Shown here one piece after another: positions 34,646-46,255 of a DNA stretch of 64,000 nt. The stretch comes from Gigaspora rosea (Eukaryota > Glomeromycota > Glomeromycetes > Diversisporales > Gigasporaceae), in NCBI GenBank assembly GCA_003550325.1, contig QKWP01000242.1, forward strand, positions 337,059-401,058, given 5' to 3'. How positions within the stretch are numbered: position 1 is the stretch's first letter; every line of letters begins with the position of its first letter. The translations under genes and the position numbers were made by a program. Under the pieces are notes generated by a model that was not told the origin of the DNA, searched no databases, and was given only the letters and a program-made list of their open reading frames with translations.

Positions 34646-37600
34646 ATTGTGTTCAAGTGTATTTAGTATGTCAAAACATAGTGTCCAATTAATTTTAGGT
34701 ATATTTTTAAATATTTTGAGAGTAGACCAGGAATATAGTTCTTGTATAGTATATATATTTTTGATGAAGGTTCGTATTTTGGAAGGAATAAGATGACTAT
34801 GCCATTGAAAATAAATTGGTAGATTTAGAACATTATGAATAATTTTAAGTATTGGTTTATTAGTTCCACGTTTTGCAAGTAAGTTTGCTTGATTGTAGAA
34901 TGAGTTAAGATTTGATTTGACTTTGTGTAAAGAGAATGAAATGTTTTTGATAAATTTAATTAGATTAATAATGGATATAATGTACCAATTTTTGTTATGT
35001 ATAGGTTTGGAAAAGTGTATTTGTTTTAAATTTTTGATTTCATTAAATGGATATTTAAATAGTTATTATTAGGAGTTGCAAGAAGAAGAGAAATAATTGC
35101 TTCAAGTTCAGTTCGTGTTGTATCAGAGTATGAATTAGTTGCTGCATTAAATTTGATAGAAGTGTTATTTTCACAGATCCAGCCAATTCCAGATTTGATG
35201 TTTGATGATTGTGTGTTTTGTATTGAGGCTTTAGTGTAAAAGTGAAGTTCCTGTGAACTAAGGTTTTGAATAAGTGGTAGGGGGCTAGTAAGTTGATGTT
35301 AATAGGTAGTATGATTGGTTATATTATGTATAAGTTGTATTTATTGTGTAGGGATATAAATTTGTGGTATAGATTGAGAGGAAGTTGTGGTATTAGTAAG
35401 GTTGAATATATGGATTAGAGCAAGAATTTCTTTGTAATCAATTTGAATATATATTGGATTATTAGATATGCTAATTTGGTTATAGGGCAGATTAAATGAT
35501 GAGAAGGTATTTGAAGAAGGAAAGGTATTGGGTAGTAGTTGTGTAAAGCCTGAGTCTGAAGGTTTTATATTATATATTGCAGTTTTTGATAGAGAGGTTT
35601 GATGTGATAAGAAAATAATATTGTTAGAGTTATAGTGCATTTGCGTAAGAGAAAGGGGATTAGAAGATAATAAAGGGGAGAGAAGATATGTTGTATTAAT
35701 AAAGGAGTTAATTGAGAGTAAGTGGAGATGAGGCCAAGTAGTTATGATTGTTTTCTCTTGTATAAAATTAAGAATATTAGAAAACCATAAAGGTTGCTGG
35801 CCCTTAGTGGCTGTGTTAGTACATAAGTAAATATTATTCCATGGAAGAATATTTATTGTTTGCAGTAGAAATTTGTTCAATAAATAATAACCGATTATTT
35901 CTCAGACTATTGATTATGGAAGTTTGTGGATTTGAAGGGAGTATATCATAGATTAGATGTAGGTTAGATAAGAAATCTGGAAGGTAAGAATTAAGAGAAA
36001 GATTTGATAATGTAATATTGTTTTTGGCTAATTGTGACAGTTGGAAGATAAGTGTAAAGTTTTTAGTTTTATGAATATGGGAGATAAGTAAGTTTTGGGT
36101 GAGATTGGGAGACCATACTTTGGCTAGCCATGATTGAATACGTGTAAGACCAATATTTTTAAGGATTGGACTAGAGTTAAAGATAAGTTCAATATTAGCA
36201 GCACTTGTTTTTTGAATCAAATTGCTAAGGGTTGGTAAATTAAATGTTATAGGATTAGTAAGAACTATATTGTTAGTGTTTTTGGCAATAGAAAGCATTT
36301 TCTTGGTTTGAATAGTAAAAAGGCTGGATAGTTTGGTTTGAAGATTATTGTGAATAATGCATATTTGTAAAAGGTATTCAATAGAGGGTTGGAGTATGAG
36401 GTTAAAAAAAAGACGAGATTTGTAAAGGTGTAAATTTTTTGTATTTTATTAGACAAATAAAGTTTTCAATTTTGTTAATAATAGTATCAAATGTTGGTTT
36501 GGTTGAACCATTTCCATCAAGATAGATACCTAAATATCTAATGACATCATTAGGTTTTCTGGGTAGGATAGGTTGGTTATTAAATAAAAGAGGAGTTGTT
36601 TGAGATCTATAGGATTTAGGTCGGATATGAAGTAGATCAGATTTTGAAGGGTTAACTTCTATATTATTAATTTTGTAGAGTTCAGATGTATCATTAAGAA
36701 TATTTTGCATAGTAGTAGGGCTTTCGCAAAGCCATGTTGTATCATCCATATAGGCTAATGGTGGAATTGAAATACTACTAGTAGTAGTATTAGTAATTAT
36801 ATCAAGAGGGGATTGTGAGTCAATTTTGAGTAAATAGTTTTGGTATTTTTGATGGATAAAGGTAAGGATTGGGTCGTAGTAAATTTTCCAAAGTAAAGGA
36901 GAATAGGTTTCTCCTTGTTCTATTCCAGATTGGATGTTAATAGGGGAAGTAAGACCATGAGCGGTAATGATTCTTGCTTGTCTTGATGAGTGTAGTTCAG
37001 TAATCAGATTGATGCCTGAATTAGGAATACCAATTCTTTTGCAAGTATCTTGTAGTCGTGAGATGTTGATTTTGTCAAAAGCTTTTGACATATCTTGAAA
37101 AAGAATCCAGGCTTCTTTGTTGTGTATTTTATAATGTTCAATAGTATTATGGAGAATTTGTATAGGAATATGAGTTGAGGAGTTTTTAGAGGCAGCGAAA
37201 TTTAGGTTAGATAAAAGATGATTATTAGAAATAATTTGATTTAGACGTTTAGTAAAGATTTTAGTAAAGGTTTTTTTAAAAGGTTCAATGATAGAAATTG
37301 GGCGAACTTGATTGAGAGTAAAGTCCCAGTTAGATTTTTTTGGAATAAGAAAAATATTAGAAGATTTCTAGTCTGTAGGAACTTTTTGAAGTTGAAAGCA
37401 TTTGTTAAAGAATTTTTTAAAGAGTGTTTGTGCTTTGTGACTGGCATATTTAATATGTTCATAGCAGATTTCAGAGGGCCCTGCTGCTTTTTGGTTTGGA
37501 AGATTTGTTAAGATATCTTGCCATTCTTGGTTTGTGATTTCCTGAAATAAGTTATTGTAGTATTTTTCATATTCAGGATGTGGTTCATAGAGATAGTAAA

Positions 37601-39923
37601 ATTCAGAGGAGGGTAAAATTGGTTGGAGAGGTTTTTCTTTAAAGTATTCAGTGAAGTGGTTATGAATTGCATTAAGAATCTCATTATGTTCTGTAAGGAG
37701 TGAGTTTTCAAGAGATAGTCTATCGATATGTATGTTATTGTATTTTTCAAGGATTTTTTTGTAGAAAAGTTTTGGAGTTTCTAAAAAGGATTTGTTACAG
37801 ATTTCGATTTTTTGTTGAATCTCTTTGTAGATAGTTTGTTGTTGTTGAATATTAAGGGCAGTTTTAATTTGTTGGAATTCTTCTTTAATTTGTAATAAAG
37901 TAGGTGTTGATAATTGAAATAGACAGTCAGAGTATTGTGAAATATATTTTTTACAGAGTGAAAGAAAGTTAGGAGAGGAAAAGTGATTTTTGAGATATTG
38001 TATTTCTTTAAATCTATAGAAAAGAGGAGTTTGTTTTGATGTTGAGGTTTCTTTGATTTCCTTAATAGTATTAATTTTGTGAAAGGGAATATGTTTGGTG
38101 GCAGCTTTAATAAGGGTTTTTTGAAGTTTATTCCAGAAATTGTTAAGTTGGTTTTGGTTAATGATTTGGTCTATTTGTATATATAGTTTTTGCAAATTGA
38201 GTGTGGTTTGGTTTGCATAATTTTCTAGATCTTTTTTGGAGCTATTTTTCCAAAGAAACTTTTTCCTTTTGTGTTGTTTGCGTGGTTTTGGTTTGTTAAT
38301 TATAACAGATAATTCTAGTGTGATAGTGTTGTGATCTGATTCAAAAAGGTTGTTTGAGAGAATATCTGTATAATCTATATTTGTAATACTCAGATTAGTC
38401 CAGATTTGATCTATTCTACTCTGAATATTTGAACGTTGAAATGTAAAATTTTGGGAGTTAGGGAAGAAAAAACGATAGATATCTTTATATTGGTGACTAA
38501 TAAGATATTTAATAAGTTGGGTTTCTGGGATTGATGTTTTCTTAGATGGTGAACGGTCAATACGAGGATTAGGAACACTATTAAAGTCTCCCATAATTAT
38601 ATATCGATATTTAGTATTTTGGCACATTGTGATAATTTGTTCTTGTATTTCTTTTCGGAGTTGTTTTTTCTCAGTAGTAGGAATATAGATTTGAAGTAGC
38701 CTAATAGGAGTATTTTTAAAATGAAGGTCAAGACCTATTATATGGCCATTAAAATTGTGTATACGAGCAACATATTTGGAGATTTTGTTATGGATAAAAA
38801 TCCCTACACCAGCTTGATGTGGATTGGAAAAGGAGCTCCAGAAGCTAGTATAGTTTTTGATTTTGTTGTTTAAAAATTTGCCATCTTTTTGGGTTAAGTG
38901 AGTTTCTGAAAGACCAAAGATATCATATAGGTTTTGGTTTAAGGTTTCTTCAATTAGGAGTTTTTTTGTTGGTTGTAGAAGACCATTTGTATTAAGTGAG
39001 GCTATTTTTATAGGAATTGAGATATATTCAGGTTCAAGTATTATAGTTTGATTTGGTATAGGAGGTATATTAGGATTGTTCATATTAGTTTGAATATCAG
39101 ATATAGAATTTGTATTAGTATTGGGATTTAATGTTGTATAATGTTGTAGATTGGGTGTTGAGAAAAAGAGACTATCTGTGAAGATTGGTGTTTGAAATTT
39201 GTTATTGGGTGATTTAAGCTCTACATCAGAGTAATATAGTAGATCTTCAAAAGGTGGAAATATTATGTGATCTGGTATAAAATTTTCATATGGAAAGTAT
39301 ATGTGTGCTTCTGTGAAAATATGGTCAAATCTGGAATGTGGTTTGATAGAAATTTTTATATATTGATTTGAATAGAACATAGGATAATATTCTTGTATGT
39401 AATGCAAGAAAGAACCCACAGTTTGTGGAGAAGGGAGTGTTTGTAGTCTATGGTAATAAAGGAATTTGTTATAACATGCTTTTGGGTCATATATTTCAAG
39501 AAGGTTAAGATTGGGATTAATGTAGTTTCTTTCACTCAAAGAGTTTGTGGGTAGTTCAATTTCTTCATCACTGAAGTCTTTTTCAAGTAAAGATTCATCG
39601 TAGATTTCTGGTATTGGGTAGTTGTTAGAACTGGTAGCAGTTAGTGATAGAGAAGTATTAAAGGAGAGTTGTACTTCAGAGGGAGATGAAGATATGGTAT
39701 CTGAAGTACTATAGTTGTCTTCTGTAGAGGCGCTCGCCGTATACTCGGTTCTCACAGTTGTGCAAGAAGCTAAAGTCTGCTCTGTACGTTGAGTCTGACC
39801 GTCATTAATTAGTTCTTCCACGTAAATAGACTTATCCACCTGTCTACTTACATCATTCTCTTCTAAAAATGGCCCATTATCAATGGAGGACATTATAGTT
39901 CTAGAAGCGGTGGCTGCATTCAT
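34646..39923 (-). pseudogene. LINE ORF2: APE endonuclease, reverse transcriptase, RNase H
   Basis: The ATG at 39923 is 21 bases past the ORF1 stop and in another frame. After a Ser/Thr-rich N-terminus of roughly 300 residues comes the endonuclease: SLNTNG, LSETHL, GVGIFI, IMGDFN, RIDQIW and SDHNTI carry the expected Asn, Glu, Asp-Asn, Asp and His. The RT follows: NQKAAGPSEI, VRPISII, FQDMSKAFD, GIEQGETYSPLLW, and the YMDD box in LAYMDDTTW. A TAG at about 37368 replaces the Trp of PTDWK; the frame is otherwise open from 39923 to 36402. A T8 run near 36400 causes the first of several shifts. An RNase H remnant (FYTKASIQ where YTDGS is usual, GIGWI, TRTELEAI) sits near 35250-35090. The 3' remainder to the gap is degraded. 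Confidence 0.9.
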
Positions 39924-39943
39924 GTGTTCTACAGAAGACAAAT

Positions 39944-42412
39944 TTAAAAAGGGTTGTAGGATAAGGTTTGGTTAATTTGAGAGTTAAGGATATTAGCATA
40001 TGTTTGTTTAGGAGGGGATAACTTGTCTGATTGTTTGGAATCTGGTTCAGTATTAGTATTGGCTACTATATTAGGATTGAAGAAAAGAGTAGTATCTTGT
40101 ATTTGGGGAGTTGTGAAGTTAATTTGAAATTTGTCTTTAATAATATTTTCTGCTTCAGGAAGGGCATTTGATTTGTAGTATTGGAGAATTTGAGAATATG
40201 TAAATTTTTCTTGTTTTATAATAAAGTAGTATGTAATAACACGAGCAAGATAGTAGGTATTAATAGGTGTAGATGTAAGCTTTTGAATTGCTTGATTTTT
40301 GTTTAAATGAATAAATTCATCATTTTTTGCAGCAGCAGTAAGATATGCTTTAAAATATCTATAGAAATAATATGCTTTACGCTTATTTTTGGTTTCAGTA
40401 TTGTTAAGTTTCATAAACTCTTCCTCAGTATCATTAGAAAGTTTGTGGAAAAGATTTGTAGGTGTAGTATTTTGAAATGTTGCTGTGTGCTTATTGTCTT
40501 TATCAAATATAGAAAAATCAAGTGTAGGTTTAGACCATGTTTGATTATTAGATTGAGTAGCTGGGAATTTGATAAAGGATTGTTCAAAAAAGAAATTTGA
40601 AAGATTTTGGAAGTTATGTTCTGTATCTTGGGGTAAAGTAGTACATGGTTCTTTGGTGCTATGAGTACATGTATGGATATGGAACAAGGCTGCTTTAGTG
40701 CAGAGTTGAGAGCGTTCATGAAGTGAAGAAATTGATGTAATATCAAAGGTTTTAGGAAGTAGTCGCTTACAAGCAGTAGCTACTTGATAAAAGATTTGTC
40801 ATTTGATATAATTATATGTTTTTAGTTGATGTTGTTCATCTGATTCTTTAAATTGTCGTTTATATTGATTGTAAAATGATTCGAACCAAGAGTCAAAATC
40901 TGATATATAGGGTTTTAAAGAAGGAATACGAAAAGTTTCAAGAAATTGTTGTTTAGGTATATTAAGTGAAATATTAATATTGAATTTGTTATCATTTTGG
41001 ATTTTAAGTAAAGGAGCTTCAGGGCTATCTTCACTAATAAAAAAGTTGGTTTTAAGACTAAGTGGATGGATATGTATATCTTCAATAAATTTGCTTCTAT
41101 TAATAGTTTGATAATTATTTTGAAGATAAAGATGTAGTCTAGCTAGATTTAAAGCAATGTTGTTACGATTATTGGTTGTATAGGGTGGAATTGATTGATA
41201 AAGAGTAAAAATTTTAGGGTAATTAAATTTGGTAAAGAGTGTTGTTGTAAATTGGAGCAATATATCTTTAAAGGTAGAAAAAAGAATTTCAAAAGGTATA
41301 GTAATTGATCTGTCAATTGAAGGGTTATGTTGATAGATTAGATCAGAGAGAAATTTGGGTTGTTGACCAGCCATTTGTTTGAGTAAGTAGTTAAAAGTAT
41401 ATTTAGAGGCACGTTGTGTATCAGTTGCTTGTTTACTAATTTGACCAGGCTTAAAGTTAATAAGAAAAGGTTTAATAAAATCGAAAATTTGTTGAGAGAG
41501 TAGTGTATTAAGTCTGGAGTATGGCTCCATATCAGGTGTAACAGGATAGAGTTGAAACCAATCTAGGCCTAAAGAATCATTTTTAGATGTTTGTTGTTGT
41601 TCTTGTTGAGTAGATTGTGTTTGTTGATGTTGTTGTTCTTGTTGAGAAGATTGCATTTGTTGTTGTTGTTCAGATTGATTAGTTTGTGTTTTTTGTTGAA
41701 GAGGTTGTTGTTGATGTACTTGTTGTGTTTGTACTTGTGGTTGTTGTTGAGTAGTAGTTGTTGTTGGAGAAGGAGGAGGATCAATTTCCATCATAGAAGA
41801 AGTTGTAGGAGAGTTGGTAGAAGTTAATGGTTGAAGTGTAGTAGTAAGTGGATTAGATTGCTGAGATTGAGCTGAATTAAGGCATTGTTTGTGATAAATT
41901 TGATCTGCATAAAAAATAGCATCATGATGAAGATAATGTTTGTTGTCTTGTTTCTTTTGGCAATAAACTTGAAGGTTGCATTTGTAGCACTTATGTGTAT
42001 GGATATCAGAAGAGGAAGAAGAAGAAGTATTGGCAGTAGGAGAAGGGGGGATAAATTCAGTAATTTCAAGAGTTCGGCTAAGAAGCTTTTTTGTTTGAGA
42101 ATTGGAAGTAACAGGTACAAGATCAGGATTTAGAGAATAGGTAGTATTTTCTGTAGAAATAAATTTGGTATGGAATTTGTTACAGAGACGTCTAATAGTA
42201 GCAGTCATAGTAGGAGCTTGAAAGAAATGAGTTGCAATTTGATTGGATTTTAAGTTTTTAGTAAAACAAGCAGTTGGTTTGAGATTGGATGGAGTTGGTC
42301 TAGTTGTATTTGGACTACTTTCATTAATGAATACTCCAAAACGATTGGGGTATTGCATAAAAAAAGTATCAAGATCAGTTGTATCAGGTTCATTATCAGT
42401 AGTAGTTGGCAT
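39944..42412 (-). pseudogene. LINE ORF1, one in-frame stop
   Basis: The ATG at 42412 opens an ORF of about 821 codons ending TAA at 39944-39946, interrupted only by a TGA at 40799 (NYIK-stop-QIFY, probably an Arg CGA). Features in order: an N-terminal third with Thr/Asn-rich text; a cysteine/histidine cluster (CYKCNLQVYC, then HH and KQCL, about residues 140-180) that could bind zinc; a Gln/His-rich low-complexity stretch (about residues 195-275); then a folded-looking C-terminal half rich in Phe, Tyr and Leu. It does not look like the RRM-type ORF1 of the second LINE here. Presumed RNA-binding chaperone of the retroelement, by position only. Confidence 0.75.
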
Positions 42413-43158
42413 ATTGAATAATGATAAGATTAATAAGAGCTTCTCGGATAGGTAACTTTAGGTTTGTATAACGTTGCACAGTTGGTGTAACTATATTATG
42501 GCTGTGGCTAATGTGGCTTGTGGCTAGTGTGGCTTGTGGCTTGTGTGGCTTGTAACACAAAAGGTAGTGTGTGTAACTATGATATAAATAGTAGCTAATT
42601 TACACAAAGTTTGTGTAAATTAAAAAAGGTACAAATTTGTAATTGTTTGTTTTGTGTAAATTAATTAATTCAAATATAGATGATTGTACAAATTAAGTAA
42701 TTTGTAAAAGAACCACTAAAATTTGACAATTAAAAACGTGGATAGACCTTAGAATTTGTTGAGGTTAAAGCAAAAAGAACAAAATTTTAAAAAATAAAAA
42801 ATTAAAATGAATTTAAAGTATTTTATTTGTAAAATACTCAGTTTTTGTCCGTTTGGGATGTATTATATGTTGAAATGAAGCCAGCAAAAAGCTGAACAAT
42901 ATTTTCTTAAGGAGCAAGACAAGTTTCCTTGGCCCAAATCGCAAAAGTGAATAGAATATTTATTTATTTAAAATTTAATATATTTTAACAAGTACAAGTT
43001 AAAATATTATAAAATTTGATAGCTATATGTAATTTTGCATTTTGAACAAGTTTATTTAATTGGCAAAAGCCTGTTTATATAATAAATAAGAAAATTAAAC
43101 TTTTGTTTAGGAAATTTTGGTACAAGTGATCGTCAGGAAGAGTTAATGATTTGCATCA
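42413..43158 (-). other. 5' leader of the LINE with TGTGGCT repeats
   Basis: Non-coding DNA between ORF1 and the 5' end of the LINE. 42499-42552 holds six to seven imperfect copies of TGTGGCT(AG/TG) words; 42560-42720 is rich in TTTGTGTAAATT motifs. It probably includes the internal promoter expected in a LINE; none can be pinpointed. Confidence 0.5.
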
Positions 43159-44201
43159 AATTCCATCTGGTCTTAACGTCTAGCTCAGGAGCTAGATAGT
43201 TGATGCCTTTAGATCACATAATTTTTTTAAATCATTGATTGTGGGCTGCAATGCTTTGATGTAAGACAACAATGATCGCACTTTAACTACTGATTCATCA
43301 ATCAAATCAATTCCACAGCAAACTGCCAAGTTTAATACATGGGCCAAACATCGATAGTGAGAAAAAGCAGAATTATTAAATTCTTGAAGTACCACTTTTA
43401 GAAGTGAACTGCATAAAACCATTGATAATGCATTATCCGTAGTTAGAGCCAAAGCTTTTTTAGTTATAAAGTTTTCTTCTAAGGTATTTATAAGTACATT
43501 ATTAATATTAATTCCTGTATGTCGTTCTTTTATTGAAATGATATCAAGAAGAAAATTCTTTAATTTTCAATTTAAATCAACATAATGTATTGTGAGGCTT
43601 AGAACGATATGCTGTTTAATTCTATCCACATGTCCGAAGTAAATGCCACTTTTCTGGAGATTCTATTCAATGTTGCTCTAACTTCATATTGTTTGTTTTG
43701 AACCAGATCCATTATACAATCTTTTATTGTATTTCTGCTAGAAAATTGGTAACATGGGTCAAATTTTGAAATCATATCTTGCTATTCTACTCCTTCAACG
43801 ATGCTAAATTGCTGCAAATCACAAACTATCCATCTCACAACCAAATCGGTTCGCTCTTGCTGCTCAATTTTCGAATGAGGGTTTGGATTTAAGGGCTTTT
43901 CCCCTTGTTTTAATGCTATTATGTTGTGTATATTTAAATGACGCGCTAACGTTGAGGTTGCAGTCGATTTTGAAAACTCTATTTTACATATTTTACAAAT
44001 AGGTATACCAAGTTTACCTGCTGTTTCTTTTTCGAAATATGGCCACACAGGTGAATCGCGATTTTCAGATGAGCCTGACTCACGAGATGTGCTTTGAAAT
44101 CCTTGTTCGCTTTAATTAAGCGATATAGAATCACCATTACTAGTTTTATTATCGATATTAGAAAGATTTTTATCAACATCTCTGTATTGATCAATACTCA
44201 T

Positions 44202-45280
44202 TTTTGAGATAGCTTGGATAATGATTATAATTTAATAATACAGGAGCGAATCTGAAAGGTAAAGTATAATGTTAAAAAAGGTATGATTTGTATTTAGATG
44301 TAAATTAATGTAAGCAGAGATTATCTAATGAAAATAATAAAAAAATATGTAAATACAATTTTTCAGTTTGAATTTTTTTATTTATAGTATTTGTAAATTG
44401 AATTCGAATTGCAAGGTCTTTTATACATTTTGCACTTATCTCGGAACAACTTATTCTTATTATATTTTACATTAGCATTCAAGTTTGACTTTTTTATTTA
44501 TTGTGCCCTTCACGATTAAAACAATTCTACATACACGTTTAAAATGCTACTCTATGTCATATTTAATTTAAAATAGTCTCTGTACTACTAATAATAAGGC
44601 TATGAATAAATAAAGGCTAAAATATAAACAAATAACTATATATGGGAATGCATTATAAGTAGATAAAACAAATAATAAATAATACACGGCCAAGATAAAT
44701 AAAATAGATAAATATTTAAATGCCTACATAGTGTTATTTTAAAGTTCAATATACAAAAAAAAATATTAACTAAAAAACAAAATAAAATTAAAATAAAATT
44801 AGAAAGTTCTGGGTTCAGATCTCCATTTCACGGTGCAATTTTAAAAATTTCGAGTGTCATTCATGTTTCAACAAACTTCGAATCTAAAAGATGGATAATA
44901 AGTATCATAAGAAAAATAAACTTGTGAAAAGATTTTTCGCATAACGTTAATGTTCACTTCAGTAATATTAGAAACTAAAGAAACTGGTACTTATTAATAC
45001 TAGTCCAGAATCCTAATTTCGTCCAAGTCATGATCTCGTTCAGTGTTTCAAGAAAAGAAAAGGTTTTATACATGAAAACTCTATAAGTGCACCTTATATA
45101 AGTGCATGCCCACTCTAAATACACGCTCAAGTTCTGGCCCAAATATCCCTATAAATGCACTTTCTCTTATTGATTTCTAAGTGCACATTATTAAAGCTTT
45201 AAAACAGTCCTTAGTTTCGCTTAGGTTAAATCTTTACCAAGTGTCAATTTCACGCTCTCTACAAGAAAAGAAGTGGAAGT
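44202..45280. other. non-coding 5' region of the hAT element
   Basis: AT-rich, between the transposase start and the right end of the hAT. No feature recognised. Confidence 0.45.
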
Positions 45281-45394
45281 GTTTAGTATTGCAAGAAAAA
45301 AAACTTGGCGAAAAAAAAAAGAAACCAATATGTATTTAGCATTGCAAGAAAAAAAAACTTGGTGAAAGAAAAAAAGAAACCAATATGTATTTAT
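45281..45394. repeat. tandem duplication of about 57 bp in the hAT end
   Basis: TTTAGTATTGCAAGAAAAA...CTTGGCGAAAAA...AAACCAATATGTA is immediately repeated with small changes (CTTGGTGAAAG). Inside the right part of the hAT element. Confidence 0.8.
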
Positions 45395-45659
45395 ATAGAC
45401 CCTGATCTTGATTTGACCCAACCTATAGACCTTTTACCCAATGTTAATTTGATTATTTTACAAGCAATCATATATAAACAATATAAAAGGATAAAAAGAA
45501 CAAAAATGCGCAAAGAAAAAAAGCTACTTATTAATATAAGAACCGTTGCAAGGACTGGTCCGGACCGGTCTCTGCAACGGTCCTCGGTCCCTAATGGTCC
45601 TGGTCCGGTCCTGGTCTGGGACCGGTTCTTAGCGGGACCGATGCAACCCTAATTTACGT

Positions 45660-46069
45660 ACAGTATGGAATCATTCAGAGTAGTGATTTGGGCGATGAAA
45701 AATCTTGGCTAGGAAAAAATGCTCAGGCAGTCAACCGAGCCAGCCTTTTTGCTAGCAAATTCTCCTACTGTAATCAGAATTAAGCACTATATTTATATCA
45801 AACGCATAAAAAAAATATCAAGCATTCCTTGCCATTCAGTTATACTGAATTGTCTGGAGCCGTTTAGGTTTAACCAGATTTGAAATCAATTATAAATCAA
45901 AATATATTATTTCCAGAACTAATTCATTTTATTTAATAAAATTGAACTGGTTTAGTATCCCGAAAATAACTACATAAAAACTGTTCCATAGTTTCTGGCC
46001 AAATTAAGTTAGTTATATTAGTGCTAACTGGATTAAACAGTTAACACAGATAAACATTCAAACAGTTAG
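45660..46069. other. AT-rich DNA, nothing recognised
   Basis: Unique-looking flank between the hAT element and the next repeat. Confidence 0.4.
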
Positions 46070-46255
46070 CCCTATAAGAAAAGTGGTACAGGTTGTGGTA
46101 CAGTTTGGTGTCGGGAATGCTCAAAATGGCACAGTTCTTGTGGTATGTACAGGAACATTTTACGGAGTGGCTTGGTAACAATGACACGGACATTACGGCA
46201 AAGGTGGCATGTAATATCACGTCATATGAAATAGATGACACGTATGTGTATAGTA
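46070..46255. repeat. left part of a CCCTATAAGAAAAGTGG-family copy
   Basis: Begins CCCTATAAGAAAAGTGG and matches 3337-3490 and 16811-16990 through ATGACACGTATGTGTATA, where the next element (46256) interrupts it. Confidence 0.7.

Larger units (their letters stand above)
33860..43158 (-). mobile_element. LINE-type non-LTR retrotransposon, 16-bp target duplication
   Basis: AATTCCATCTGGTCTT occurs at 33844-33859 and at 43159-43174. A poly-T run (poly-A tail of a minus-strand element) begins right after the left copy, and the 5' end abuts the right copy. Two long ORFs run on the minus strand: ORF1 (42412-39944) and an endonuclease-RT-RNase H ORF2 (39923 downward). The 766-base gap 33880-34645 lies in the 3' part. 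The layout matches RNase H-bearing LINE clades such as the Tad1/I group; the exact clade needs a tree. Confidence 0.95.
32936..44201 (-). pseudogene. hAT transposase pseudogene, split by the LINE at 33860-43158
   Basis: On the minus strand, 44201-43175 holds the N-terminal half: a BED zinc finger (WPYFEK, CKICK, STLARHLNIH), WIVCDLQQFS, VAFTSDMW and the core ALTTDNALSM, HYRCLAHVLNLAV, and DVKTRWN at the break. The C-terminal half, 33859-32936, resumes with TRWNSTYYMLEKW, then MLDPRTK, and the dimerisation domain SIASEQAFSIAG, RNRLNGEVARAVLCLKSWI. Removing the LINE with one 16-bp target copy joins TRWN in frame. Stops at the SLN position near 44118 and in the C-part (VW-stop-QEK, where Trp is expected) plus frameshifts near 43560-43790 show it was inactive or became so. 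It is unrelated in sequence detail to the transposase at 9831-14604. Confidence 0.9.
32456..45651. mobile_element. 13.2-kb hAT locus, target duplication ATTTACGT, with a LINE inside
   Basis: Left end TAGGGATGCACCGGTCCGG; right end in reverse TAGGGTTGCATCGGTCCCG. ATTTACGT flanks both (32448-32455 and 45652-45659). GGTCCGG-rich subterminal repeats occur at 32466-32530 and 45540-45640. The transposase is on the minus strand in two pieces separated by a LINE; minus the LINE (and one 16-bp target copy) the element is about 3.9 kb, a normal hAT size. Confidence 0.93.

Noticed and set aside
33677..34666. Long open frames across the gap on both strands
   Set aside because: They consist almost entirely of Ns.
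41569..42133. Leu-rich and Arg-rich frames on both strands around 41.6-42.1 kb
   Set aside because: Shadows of the Gln-rich part of LINE ORF1; the repeats of CAA/TTG make other frames open by chance.
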